The translations under genes and the position numbers were made by a program. Below, piece by piece: positions 1-7,869 of a stretch of DNA of 64,000 bases (position 1 is the stretch's first letter; each line of letters opens with the position of its first letter). The DNA is from Nocardioides albertanoniae (GTDB lineage Bacteria; Actinomycetota; Actinomycetes; Propionibacteriales; Nocardioidaceae), in assembly GCF_006716315.1 (NCBI RefSeq), contig NZ_VFOV01000001.1, positions 3,612,501 to 3,676,500 of the forward strand, given 5' to 3'. The notes beneath the pieces are model-generated. The model did no database searches. It had not been told where the DNA came from and worked only from the letters and a program-made list of their open reading frames with translations.

Positions 1-146
1 ACGCCGAGACCCGCCTCGTCGCGCTCGGCGCGGGCCGGATCGACGCGATGGTCCTGGAGGACAACGACCTGGGCCAGCAGCTGTGGAAGAGCTCGGGCTA
101 CGCACCCCAGCCCGACTGGCGCCGCTGGGTGCGCCCGGTCGGCTGA
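1..146 (+). CDS. GNAT N-acetyltransferase, C-terminal fragment (5' end outside window)
   Basis: The frame starting at base 3 is open to a TGA at 144-146 and gives 47 residues. The end, with LWKSSGYAPQPDWRRWVR, looks like the last helix and strand of a GNAT acetyltransferase, where a helix leads into a GY/GF turn. These enzymes move an acetyl group from acetyl-CoA to an amine; the substrate cannot be told from the tail. The acetyl-CoA binding part lies outside the window. Its 3' end overlaps the 3' end of the convergent GNAT gene by 49 bases. Family assignment is an inference from a short tail. Confidence 0.6.
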   Translation, partial: AETRLVALGAGRIDAMVLEDNDLGQQLWKSSGYAPQPDWRRWVRPVG

Positions 147-592
147 GGCCGGATCATCAGGTCGTACGCCTCCCGGAACCCGGCCCGCGCATAGAACGGG
201 ATCGACTTCTCGCTGGGGCTCAGCACGATGCGTACGAAGCCCTCGTCGTCGGCGTGCCCGGTCAGCGCCTCCAGCATCGCGGTGCCGAGCCCGCCGTTGC
301 GGTGCTCGCGCCGGACGTAGAAGTTGGCCAGATAGCCCCACCGCGACTGTGCGCTGCCAGGCTTGGGCATCCGTGTGAAGACCAGCAGGTTGACCATCCC
401 GGCGGGCTCGCCGTCGACGTAGCCCACCCAGACCCGTCGCTGCTCCTCGATCAGCCACTCACCGAAGCGGTCCTCGAAGCCCGGGTCGTCGATGGTGTGC
501 TTCGCGATCTCCTCGCTCCAGGCTCTCCGGAGGGCCGCGAGCAGGTCCGTGTCTTCCGGCCCCGCCAGGCGTACGTCGAGTCTGTCGCTCAT
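98..592 (-). CDS. GNAT family N-acetyltransferase
   Basis: A 164-residue protein of normal length for a single GNAT domain. The acetyl-CoA pyrophosphate loop is seen as VRREHRNGGLGTAMLEAL, a form of the R/Q-x-x-G-x-G/A signature, near residues 94-111. It is followed by a beta-bulge strand and the FYARAGF motif near residues 133-139. The substrate is unknown. The ATG is supported by a TAGGTT hexamer only 6 bases upstream, which suggests a leaderless transcript. The gene is convergent with the GNAT fragment at the window start and divergent from the VOC gene. Confidence 0.85.
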   Translation of the reverse strand: MSDRLDVRLAGPEDTDLLAALRRAWSEEIAKHTIDDPGFEDRFGEWLIEEQRRVWVGYVDGEPAGMVNLLVFTRMPKPGSAQSRWGYLANFYVRREHRNGGLGTAMLEALTGHADDEGFVRIVLSPSEKSIPFYARAGFREAYDLMIRPQPTGRTQRRQSGWGA

Positions 593-598
593 GGGCCG

Positions 599-604
599 AA
601 CCTA
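599..604 (-). promoter_or_regulatory. -10 hexamer TAGGTT, leaderless type
   Basis: TAGGTT on the minus strand ends 6 bases before the ATG of the GNAT gene and no Shine-Dalgarno sequence lies between. The spacing puts the transcription start at the A of ATG. A clear -35 box is not seen. Confidence 0.5.
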
Positions 605-651
605 GCCGCGGGAGCAGTCATTCGCGCGACGGCGCGGCCGGGCCCACCGTC

Positions 652-691
652 GGGGCGGGAAGTTCGTGAGCCCCGACGAGCTTCCCGCCCC
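652..691. repeat. Inverted repeat between divergent genes
   Basis: GGGGCGGGAAG at 652-662 pairs perfectly with CTTCCCGCCCC at 681-691 around an 18-base loop. It lies between two divergent genes, so it is not placed as a terminator for either. It could be a regulator site or an RNA hairpin in a longer VOC leader. Confidence 0.5.
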
Positions 692-754
692 CCGCCGGCT
701 ACAGCCACCTCGTGATCACCGACCCGGAACCCGGCTGCCCCGGAAAGACGCGGC

Positions 755-760
755 TACGGT
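755..760 (+). promoter_or_regulatory. -10 hexamer TACGGT before the VOC gene
   Basis: TACGGT ends 6 bases before the ATG at 767. The spacer GGAGGC also resembles a Shine-Dalgarno sequence, so either a leaderless or a short-leader transcript is possible. Confidence 0.4.
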
Positions 761-766
761 GGAGGC

Positions 767-1168
767 ATGCCACGGCCCCGCCACTTCGTTCACCACCTCG
801 GCGTGTTCGCCGGCGACTTCACGGCCAGCGAGCGCTTCTACACCGCCGCCCTCGGCGTGCTGGACATCGAGCCCGGCTACCGCACGGACTCGATCGCGGA
901 GTACTGGGCTCGTGACCACGACACCCCGAGCATCTCCCTCGAGACCGCGCCCTCCGAGGCGGACGTCACCCGAGGGCTGCACGTCGCCTTCGAGGCGCCG
1001 GATCGCGCAGCGGTCGATGCGTTCCACGAGGCGGCGGTCACCGCAGGTGGGACCTCACGCCACAGGCCGCGATTCTGGCCCGAGTACAAGGCGTACGCCG
1101 CCTTCGTCAGCGACCCCGACGACAACAACATCGAGGCGCTGGTGAAGGAGGCGAACCAGCCCCTCTAG
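767..1168 (+). CDS. VOC (glyoxalase/dioxygenase fold) family protein
   Basis: A 133-residue protein with one vicinal-oxygen-chelate module pair. The opening strand and helix HHLGVFAGDFTASERFYTAAL and the closing FVSDPDDNNIEAL are the usual VOC landmarks; the final E is a typical metal ligand and HH/H at the N-terminus a candidate first ligand. The family includes glyoxalase I, bleomycin-type resistance proteins and ring-cleavage enzymes, and the sequence does not say which. The last 4 bases overlap the convergent radical SAM gene. Confidence 0.8.
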   Translation: MPRPRHFVHHLGVFAGDFTASERFYTAALGVLDIEPGYRTDSIAEYWARDHDTPSISLETAPSEADVTRGLHVAFEAPDRAAVDAFHEAAVTAGGTSRHRPRFWPEYKAYAAFVSDPDDNNIEALVKEANQPL

Positions 1169-3135
1169 ACGACCGAGAGCGGCAGCAGCTTCTGACCCGT
1201 GGGGCCGATCTGGATGTCGGTGTTCATCTCGGGGCACACGCCGCAGTCGTAGCAGGGGGTCCAGCGGCAGTCCTCGACCTCGATGTCCGCACCGTCGGCG
1301 ACGGCGAGGGCGTCCTCCCAGTCGGCCCAGAGCCAGTCCTTGTCGAGGCCGGAGTCGAGGTGGTCCCAGGGCAGGATCTCCTCGTACTCGCGCTCGCGCG
1401 TGGTGAACCAGTCGAGGTCGACGCTGCCTCCGGCCAGGGCGGTCTCGGCGGCGTTGATCCAGCGGTCGTAGGAGAAGTGCTCGCTCCAGCCGTCGAAACG
1501 ACCGCCGTCGCGCCAGACCTGCTCGATGATCGCGCCGACGCGGCGGTCGCCGCGGGAGAGCAGGCCCTCGATGATGCCGGGCTTGCCGTCGTGGTAGCGG
1601 AAGCCGATCGCGCGACCGAACTTCTTGTCGGAGCGCACCACGTCGCGCAGCTTCTGCAGACGTACGTCGGTGGTCTCGTGGTCGAGCTGGGAGGCCCACT
1701 GGAAGGGGGTGTGCGGCTTGGGCACGAAGCCGCCGATCGAGACCGTGCAGCGGATGTCGTTGCGTCCCGAGACCTCGCGGCCCTTGGCGATGACCTTCTT
1801 GGCGAGCTCGGCGATCTGGAGCACGTCGTCGTCGGTCTCGGTCGGCAGGCCGCACATGAAGTAGAGCTTCACCTGGCGCCAGCCGTGGGAGTAGGCCGCA
1901 CCGACGGTGCGGATCAGGTCTTCCTCGGTGACCATCTTGTTGATCACCTTGCGCATCCGCTCGGAGCCGCCCTCGGGTGCGAAGGTGAGTCCGGAGCGAC
2001 GGCCGTTGCGGGAGAACTCGTTGGCCAGGGTGATGTTGAAGGCGTCGACGCGGGTCGACGGCAGCGACAACGACACGTTGGAGCCCTCGTAGCGGTCGGC
2101 GAGACCGGTCGCGACGTCACCGATCTCGGTGTGGTCGGCCGAGCTCAGCGAGAGCAGACCGACCTCCTCGAAACCCGACTTCCGGATGCCGTTCTCGACC
2201 ATGTCGCCGATGGTGGTGATCGAACGCTCGCGCACCGGGCGGGTGATCATCCCGGCCTGGCAGAAGCGGCAGCCGCGCGTGCAGCCCCGGAAGATCTCCA
2301 CGGAGAACCGCTCGTGGACGGTCTCGGCCAGCGGCACCAGCGGGTTGCGCGGGTAGGGCCAGGCGTCGAGATCCATCAGGGTGTGCTTGCGCACCCGCCA
2401 CGGGATGTCGGGGCGGTTGGGCACCACGGCGTCGATCTGGCCGTCGGCGGCATAGGTGACGTCGTAGAACTTCGGCACGTAGACGGCGCCGGAGACCGCG
2501 AGCCGGCGCAGCAGCTCGTCTCGCCCACCGGGGCGACCGTCCTGTTTCCACTCGCGCACGACCTCGGAGATCTTGAGCACGACCTCCTCGCCGTCACCGA
2601 GCACGGCGGCGTCGAGGAAGTCGGCGATCGGCTCGGGGTTGAACGCGGCGTGGCCGCCGGCGAGCACCACCGGGTCGTCGTCGCCGCGGTCGACCGCGTG
2701 CAGCGGGATCTGGGCGAGGCTCAGCGCGTTGAGCATGTTGGTGTAGCCGAGCTCGGTGGAGAACGAGAGCCCGAAGACGTCGAACGCCTTCACCGGACGG
2801 TGCGCGTCGACGGTGAACTGCGGGATCGGGCCCTGCTCGTCGCCCTCACGCATGATCTTCTCGAGATCCGGCCAGACCGCGTAGGTGCGCTCGGCAGCGA
2901 TCCAGTCGCGCTCGTTGAGCACCTCGTAGAGGATCTGGACGCCCTGGTTGGGCAGGCCGACCTCGTAGGCGTCGGGATACATCAGCGCCCACCGGACCTC
3001 GACGTCGTTCCACTCCTTGACGGTCGAGTTCAGCTCGCCACCGACGTACTGGATCGGCTTGGAGACCAGCGCCAGGCGCGGCTCCAGCCGGGGGAAGACT
3101 GACTCAGGGGCAAGGTCGCTCTGGGCGACGGTCAC
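1165..3135 (-). CDS. TIGR03960-type B12-binding/radical SAM protein
   Basis: A 656-residue protein when read from the GTG at 3135, which has GAGGTG 7 bases upstream; an ATG at 3201 would add 22 residues that look unlike the family. The N-terminal half resembles a cobalamin-binding-like domain (WALMYPDAYEVGLPNQG). The radical SAM cluster motif CTRGCRFC, CxxxCxxC, is at about residues 285-292. The C-terminal tail has further cysteines (CYDCGVC). The family is widespread in actinobacteria with no proven reaction. It is often followed by a DUF2344 gene and an RNase E/G gene, but neither is downstream here. Confidence 0.85.
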   Translation of the reverse strand: MTVAQSDLAPESVFPRLEPRLALVSKPIQYVGGELNSTVKEWNDVEVRWALMYPDAYEVGLPNQGVQILYEVLNERDWIAAERTYAVWPDLEKIMREGDEQGPIPQFTVDAHRPVKAFDVFGLSFSTELGYTNMLNALSLAQIPLHAVDRGDDDPVVLAGGHAAFNPEPIADFLDAAVLGDGEEVVLKISEVVREWKQDGRPGGRDELLRRLAVSGAVYVPKFYDVTYAADGQIDAVVPNRPDIPWRVRKHTLMDLDAWPYPRNPLVPLAETVHERFSVEIFRGCTRGCRFCQAGMITRPVRERSITTIGDMVENGIRKSGFEEVGLLSLSSADHTEIGDVATGLADRYEGSNVSLSLPSTRVDAFNITLANEFSRNGRRSGLTFAPEGGSERMRKVINKMVTEEDLIRTVGAAYSHGWRQVKLYFMCGLPTETDDDVLQIAELAKKVIAKGREVSGRNDIRCTVSIGGFVPKPHTPFQWASQLDHETTDVRLQKLRDVVRSDKKFGRAIGFRYHDGKPGIIEGLLSRGDRRVGAIIEQVWRDGGRFDGWSEHFSYDRWINAAETALAGGSVDLDWFTTREREYEEILPWDHLDSGLDKDWLWADWEDALAVADGADIEVEDCRWTPCYDCGVCPEMNTDIQIGPTGQKLLPLSVV

Positions 3136-3241
3136 GATGGGCACCTCAAACCTCGGGAACGAACCATCCAAGCCTACGCCGCCCGCGGGATCCCCCACCA
3201 AACCTCGCGCCGCAGGACCAAGCCGGTCCGTGGATGAAATA

Positions 3242-3278
3242 GACCGTGGGGCCGCCCCTCCCGGGCGACCCCACGGTC
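3242..3278 (-). terminator. Hairpin terminator after subtilase A
   Basis: GACCGTGGGG (3242-3251) pairs with CCCCACGGTC (3269-3278), with an inner GCCC/GGGC stem. Reading on the minus strand a short T-rich stretch (TATTTC) follows. It lies 32 bases after the stop of the subtilase gene. Confidence 0.7.
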
Positions 3279-3309
3279 AGTCTGATGTCGGCCTGATGTC
3301 AGCTCAGGA

Positions 3310-4527
3310 TCAGAACAGGTTGGTGAGCAGCAGGTTCGGGGAACCCTCGCCCGGGTTGGTGACCACGTCGGGGGTGGCGGCACCGGTCAGGCCCTCGGCG
3401 ACGGCGGCCGGGTCGGCCGTGGGGTTCGCCTCGAGGAAGAGAGCGGCGGCACCGGCGACGTGGGGGGTCGCCATCGACGTACCGGAGATGGTGTTGGTCG
3501 AGCCGTCGTTCCAGGCCGAGGTGATGTCGACGCCCGGAGCGAAGATGTCGAGGCACTCACCGGTGTTGGAGAAGTCGGCGGCAGCGTCGGCGTCGTCGGT
3601 GGCACCGACGGTGATCGCCTCCGGCACCGCAGCCGGCGACGAACCGCAGGCGTCGGCGCTCTCGTTGCCGGCCGCGACGGCGTAGGTCACGCCGTCGGCG
3701 ATCGAGGCCTGCACGGCCTGGTCGAGGGCGGTGTCGGCACCGCCGCCGAGCGACATGTTGGCGACGGCCGGGCCGTCGGTGTGGTTCTCGGTGACCCACT
3801 CGATGCCGGCGACGACACCCTCGGTGGTGCCCGAACCCTGGTCGTCGAGGACGCGGACCGGAACGATCGTGGCCTCCTTGGCCAGACCGTAGGTGGTGCC
3901 CGCGACGGTGCCCGCGACGTGGGTGCCGTGGCCGTTGCCGTCGGTCGGGTCGGTGTCGCCGTCGACGGCGTCGAAGCCCTCACCGATGCGACCCTCGAAC
4001 TCCGGGTGGTCGGTCGCGACGCCGGTGTCGATGATGTAGGCGGTGACGCCCTTGCCGGTCTGGTCGTAGTGGTAGTTCTTGTCGAGCGGCAGCTCGGCCT
4101 GGTCGACGCGGTCCAGACCCCAGGTCGGGTCGGCCTGGTCACCCTGGGTGGTGTAGCGGTGGTTGGCCTGCACGTAGGCGACGTCCGGGTTGGAGCGGAC
4201 CTCGGCGAGAGCGTCCTTGTCGAGCGTGGCCGAGAAGCCGTTGAACGCCTTGTCGAAGACGGTGCGTACGTCACCGCCGGCCGAGCGCGCGTCGCTGCGG
4301 ACCGACTTGGCCTCGGTGGTCGCGACGTCGCTGCCACCCTGCTTCTTCATGACGACGATGTACTGCCCGTCGATCGCGGTCGAGGCGTTCTCGCCACGCA
4401 GCGGCGCCTGGCTGTCCGCGGCGCCGGCCGGCACGGTGAATGCGATCGCCGAGGCGGCTGCACCGACGGCAACGGCGGAGATGACTGCCGGTGCCTTGAT
4501 GGCCCGGTTCTTCTTGGTTCGGTTCAC
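3310..4527 (-). CDS. Secreted S8 family serine protease (subtilase A)
   Basis: A 405-residue preproprotease starting at GTG 4527 with GGGAG upstream. Residues 1-37 form a signal peptide ending in a PAGAA region. Residues about 54-125 are an inhibitor_I9 propeptide (YIVVMKK ... VAYVQANHRY). The peptidase domain carries the triad: Asp167 in IIDTG, His200 in NGHGTHVAGT and Ser351 in GTSMATPHVAG, with oxyanion Asn288 in AAGN. It is closest to the proteinase K-like group and probably acts outside the cell on proteins. It lacks the C-terminal domain of its paralogue at 4870-6549, with which it shares the start region and an upstream promoter block. Confidence 0.93.
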   Translation of the reverse strand: MNRTKKNRAIKAPAVISAVAVGAAASAIAFTVPAGAADSQAPLRGENASTAIDGQYIVVMKKQGGSDVATTEAKSVRSDARSAGGDVRTVFDKAFNGFSATLDKDALAEVRSNPDVAYVQANHRYTTQGDQADPTWGLDRVDQAELPLDKNYHYDQTGKGVTAYIIDTGVATDHPEFEGRIGEGFDAVDGDTDPTDGNGHGTHVAGTVAGTTYGLAKEATIVPVRVLDDQGSGTTEGVVAGIEWVTENHTDGPAVANMSLGGGADTALDQAVQASIADGVTYAVAAGNESADACGSSPAAVPEAITVGATDDADAAADFSNTGECLDIFAPGVDITSAWNDGSTNTISGTSMATPHVAGAAALFLEANPTADPAAVAEGLTGAATPDVVTNPGEGSPNLLLTNLF

Positions 4528-4674
4528 GAACTGACTCCCGTCATCGTGCGGCCCGGTCGGGCCGCATCCCTCACTTCAACAGCACCGCACCCGCCGGTGG
4601 GCAGGCGACGCAGGAGCGTCTCGGTGCCGGCTGAACGCCCTGCGCCCTCCCTGCGGCCGCAACCCGAAGCGTTC

Positions 4675-4742
4675 GGGCAACCACGTAATCACGTTACGTA
4701 GAACCGGTAACGACCCAACTCTTCGCACTGCAGCAACGTGCA
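4675..4742 (-). promoter_or_regulatory. Upstream promoter block of subtilase A, shared with subtilase B
   Basis: The 342-base gap 4528-4869 holds this block and a terminator. In the direction of the gene it has a TGCA-N6-TGCA site followed by CTGCAGTGCGAAG (plus strand CTCTTCGCACTGCAG, 4719-4733). Then come 30 bases, GATTACGT (4683-4690) and GGTTGCCC (4675-4682). The same pieces in the same order stand before subtilase B. GATTACGT may be the -10 region and the TGCA repeat a regulator site. Two GTTAAC palindromes lie just upstream at 4752-4767. The regulator is unknown. Confidence 0.5.
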
Positions 4743-4795
4743 AGATCACAGGTTAACAACCGTTAACAGAACGGAAATTGCATGCCACAATCGGT

Positions 4796-4833
4796 CCACC
4801 GGACCGTTCACGCGGTAGCGAACGGCCCGGTGG
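4796..4833 (-). terminator. Hairpin terminator after subtilase B
   Basis: CCACCGGACCGTTC (4796-4809) pairs with GAACGGCCCGGTGG (4820-4833) with one mismatch and a 10-base loop, 36 bases after the stop of subtilase B. No long T tract follows. Confidence 0.65.
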
Positions 4834-4869
4834 AAGGGTGATGATGGTCGGCCCTCTCAGGCCAGGTGA

Positions 4870-6549
4870 TCAGGCGATCGAGGTGTCGTCGATCAAGAAG
4901 CTGGTGCCCTGCGAGGAGTCCTCGGTGCCGGTGAAGCTCACCGTGACGGTGCTGCCGGCGAAGGATCCCAGGGAGAGCGACTTCAACGAGTAGGACGAGC
5001 TCGCGTTCAGGTTGGAGTAGGTCGCCAGGGTCGTGGATCCGACCTTCACCGTCAGCTTGTCGTACGCCGTCGAGCTCGTGGTCTCGTCGGTGACCACGCG
5101 CAGATAGAACGACAGCGTCTTACCCGCGGCGGGCAGCGTGACGCTCTGCGACAGCGTGTCGGTGTGGGTCGTGCCGTAGCCGTTCAGCCACGCCTTGTAG
5201 GAGCCCGAGCGCGCCGGGGCGCTGGTCGAGCCGTCGATGACGCCCGACGACGAGCTCCAGCCGGTCGCCCCCGACTCGAAGCCCGGGTTGACCAGCAGGT
5301 TGCCGGACGGCGGGTCCGTCGGGTCGGTGCCACCGCTCCACAGGGAGTGGAGGAGCCGGTTGGGCGAGCCGCTGCCGGGCGAGGAGACCACGCCGGTGGT
5401 GGCGTTGGAGACGATCGCCGAGGCGACGGAGGAGGCCGACGCCGTCGGGTGCGCCTGCAGGTAGAGCGCAGCCACACCGGCGACGTGCGGAGTCGCCATC
5501 GACGTACCGGAGATCGTGTTGGTCGCGGTGTTGGAGGTGTTCCACGCCGAGGTGATCGACGATCCCGGGGCGAACAGGTCGACGCACGAGCCGATGTTGG
5601 AGAAGCTCGAGCGGGCGTCGGTGCTGGTCGTCGAGCCGACCGTCAGCGCGGAGGCGACCCTCGAGGGCGAGCCGTTGCACGCGTCGGCACCGGAGTCGTT
5701 GCCCGCCGCGACGGCGTAGCTGACACCGTCGGCGATCGAGTTGGAGACCGCGGAGTCGAGCGTCGAGGAGACCCCGCCGCCGAGCGACATGTTGGCGACC
5801 GCCGGACCGGAGGTGTGGTTGGAGGTCACCCAGTTGACGCCCGCGATGACACCGGCGGTCGACCCCGACCCGGAGGCGTCGAGCACCCGGACCGGCACGA
5901 GGGTGACGCTCTTGGCCACACCGTAGGTCGATCCACCGACGGTGCCGGCGACGTGGGTGCCGTGGCCGTTCTCGTCCTCGGTGCTGGAGCCGATGGCGGT
6001 GTAGCCCGAGATGACCCGGCCGCCGAACTCCGCGTGGGCGGAGCGGATGCCGGTGTCGATGATGTAGGCCTTCACACCCGAGCCGGTGTAGTCGTAGTGG
6101 TAGTTGGAGTTCAGCGGCAGGTTGCGCTGGTCGATCCGGTCGATGCCCCAGGTCGGGTTGGCCTGGTCGCCGCTGGCCTTCACGACCTGGTTGGCCTCGA
6201 CGTAGTCGACGTCGGGGTCAGCGCGGAGGGCGTCGAGGGCGTCGGCGTCGAGCGTGGCGGAGAAGCCGGTGATCGCCTTGTCGTAGGCGAACTTCACCGA
6301 GCCGCCCTTCTTCTTGGCCAGGGCCCGGGCGTCGGCCGCGTCGGCCTTGGCCTTGGCTCCGTTGCCCTTCATCACCACGATGTAGGAGCCGTCGATCGCC
6401 GTCGACTTCTCGGCGCCGATCAGGGGTGCTGGATGCTCGGCCGCGCCGGCGGGCGGCGACATGGCCAGGATGGCTGCTGCGGCACCGACTGCGGTCGCGG
6501 TTGCTGCGGCGAGCGCCGAAAGGCGCCGTTGTGGGGTGGGTCGGTTCAC
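4870..6549 (-). CDS. Secreted S8 family serine protease with C-terminal jelly-roll-like domain (subtilase B)
   Basis: A 559-residue protein read from GTG 6549, chosen because the start (GTG AAC CGA after GGGAG) matches subtilase A; an upstream start would add 7 residues. A signal peptide is followed by an inhibitor_I9 propeptide and a proteinase K-like domain with Asp165, His196 and Ser350. After a Pro/Gly linker (GGTDPTDPPSG) comes a 140-residue beta-rich domain (LLVNPGFESG ... FLIDDTSIA) of the carbohydrate-binding-like jelly-roll kind, probably for binding a surface or substrate. It is clearly a paralogue of subtilase A. Confidence 0.92.
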   Translation of the reverse strand: MNRPTPQRRLSALAAATATAVGAAAAILAMSPPAGAAEHPAPLIGAEKSTAIDGSYIVVMKGNGAKAKADAADARALAKKKGGSVKFAYDKAITGFSATLDADALDALRADPDVDYVEANQVVKASGDQANPTWGIDRIDQRNLPLNSNYHYDYTGSGVKAYIIDTGIRSAHAEFGGRVISGYTAIGSSTEDENGHGTHVAGTVGGSTYGVAKSVTLVPVRVLDASGSGSTAGVIAGVNWVTSNHTSGPAVANMSLGGGVSSTLDSAVSNSIADGVSYAVAAGNDSGADACNGSPSRVASALTVGSTTSTDARSSFSNIGSCVDLFAPGSSITSAWNTSNTATNTISGTSMATPHVAGVAALYLQAHPTASASSVASAIVSNATTGVVSSPGSGSPNRLLHSLWSGGTDPTDPPSGNLLVNPGFESGATGWSSSSGVIDGSTSAPARSGSYKAWLNGYGTTHTDTLSQSVTLPAAGKTLSFYLRVVTDETTSSTAYDKLTVKVGSTTLATYSNLNASSSYSLKSLSLGSFAGSTVTVSFTGTEDSSQGTSFLIDDTSIA

Positions 6550-6613
6550 GATTGCTGCTCCCGTCGTCAAGCAGCCTCGGGTGAGGGCTGCAAGGGGTAA
6601 CAGCTGCCCTGTA

Positions 6614-6688
6614 GGGCAACCGCGACGGAACGTAATCGAGTTTAATTTCGATGGAACGCGACATCTCTTCGCACTGCAGGAACTTGCA
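6614..6688 (-). promoter_or_regulatory. Promoter block of subtilase B, overlapping the end of rodA
   Basis: It has the same ordered pieces as before subtilase A: CTCTTCGCACTGCAG on the plus strand (6665-6679) with TGCA-N6-TGCA, a 29-base spacer, GATTACGT on the minus strand (6630-6637) and GGTTGCCC (6614-6621). Because rodA stops at 6642, the upstream part lies inside the last codons of rodA. It is probably a duplication that carried promoter and gene together. Confidence 0.5.
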
Positions 6689-7865
6689 GCCGGTCCCGTG
6701 CGCGAAGGTCAAGAAGTGGTCCGGACCTGTCCAGACCGGTGCGGCTCGAGCGACCGGAGATGCCGAGCAGCAGCCCCACCGCGAGCAGCGCGGCGATCAT
6801 CGAGGAGCCGCCGTAGGAGATCAACGGGAGCGGCACCCCGGTGACCGGCATGATGCCGAGGCACATGCCGATGTTCTGGAAGCTCTGGATGCCCAGCCAG
6901 CACACGATGCCGGCGGCGGCGACCCGTCCGAAGAGGTCGTCGGTGCGCGCAGCGATCCGCAGCCCGCGCCACAGCACGATGCCGATCAGCGCGATCACCA
7001 GCAACGAGCCGACCAGGCCGAGCTCCTCCCCCACCACCGTGAAGATGAAGTCGGTGTGCTGCTCGGGCACGAAGCCCGCGCGGGCCTGCGACCCCTGGAA
7101 GAGGCCTTGCCCGAAGATGCCGCCGTCACCGATCGCGATCCGCGCCTGCTGCACGTTGTAGCCGGCGCCGCGCGGGTCGAGCGAGGGATCGGTGAACGCC
7201 ATGAACCGGTTGATCTGGTATTGCTTCAGCACGCCCGAGGCAACCACGGTCGTGGCACCCGCCACCCCCACCAGGGCCAGCAGCGCCAGCCACCGCCGGG
7301 GTGTGCCGGCGGCCGCCAGCACGCAGAAGACCGTCACGCCGAGCACCAGCGTGGTGCCGAGATCGGGTTGCGCCATGACCAGCGCGATCGGCACGGCGGC
7401 GACCAGGATCATCGCGACGACGTCGCCCAGCGAGACCCGTGCCCGCCAGCGCCCTTCGCTCCGCTCGGCGAGCACCAGGGCCATCGCGATGACGACGGCC
7501 AGCTTGGCAAGCTCCGAGGGTTGGACCTGCACCGGCCCGAACGTCACCCACGACTTCGAGCCGTTGACGGTCGAGCCCATCACCAGCACCAGCAGAAGCC
7601 CGATCACAGCGGCCGCATAGACCACCGGCGTCAGCAGCCTGACCCAGCGGTGGTTGGTCGCGACCACCGCCCCCATGAGGACCAGGCCCGCGACGACGTT
7701 GACGATCTGCTTGCGCAGGTAGGCCGCGGAGTCGCCGCCGGTGATCGCCTCGCGGTGGACGGTCGCCGACCAGACCAGCAGCACCGACATCGTCACCAGC
7801 ACGAGCACCGCGCCCAGCAGGATCAGGTCGATGCGGCGTACGAAGGACATCACGTCGTTCTTCAT
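6642..7865 (-). CDS. rodA: SEDS peptidoglycan glycosyltransferase RodA
   Basis: A 407-residue polytopic protein with about ten membrane segments. RodA polymerises lipid II into glycan strands and works with the class B PBP encoded just upstream. SEDS landmarks include the strongly conserved AQPDLGTTLV, the periplasmic loop QQARIAIGDGGIFGQGL and VPLPLISYGGSSM near the C-terminus. ATG 7865 is chosen because it follows the mrdA stop by 4 bases; the longer open frame upstream lies inside mrdA. The tail after LLLGISGR (about 40 residues) is longer than usual and partly encoded by the promoter block of subtilase B. Confidence 0.93.
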   Translation of the reverse strand: MKNDVMSFVRRIDLILLGAVLVLVTMSVLLVWSATVHREAITGGDSAAYLRKQIVNVVAGLVLMGAVVATNHRWVRLLTPVVYAAAVIGLLLVLVMGSTVNGSKSWVTFGPVQVQPSELAKLAVVIAMALVLAERSEGRWRARVSLGDVVAMILVAAVPIALVMAQPDLGTTLVLGVTVFCVLAAAGTPRRWLALLALVGVAGATTVVASGVLKQYQINRFMAFTDPSLDPRGAGYNVQQARIAIGDGGIFGQGLFQGSQARAGFVPEQHTDFIFTVVGEELGLVGSLLVIALIGIVLWRGLRIAARTDDLFGRVAAAGIVCWLGIQSFQNIGMCLGIMPVTGVPLPLISYGGSSMIAALLAVGLLLGISGRSSRTGLDRSGPLLDLRARDRLQVPAVRRDVAFHRN

Positions 7866-7869
7866 GACC

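Noticed and set aside
1360..3102. A 580-codon plus-strand frame opposite the radical SAM gene
   Set aside because: Rich in Ala/Gly/Val/Asp with no motif; antisense shadow of a recognised enzyme.
3202..3309. Small gene between the radical SAM and subtilase A genes
   Set aside because: Short frames there cross a terminator stem and have no start with a ribosome site.
3460..4701. A 413-codon plus-strand frame opposite subtilase A
   Set aside because: Antisense shadow with repetitive Val/Gly/Asp composition and no family signature.
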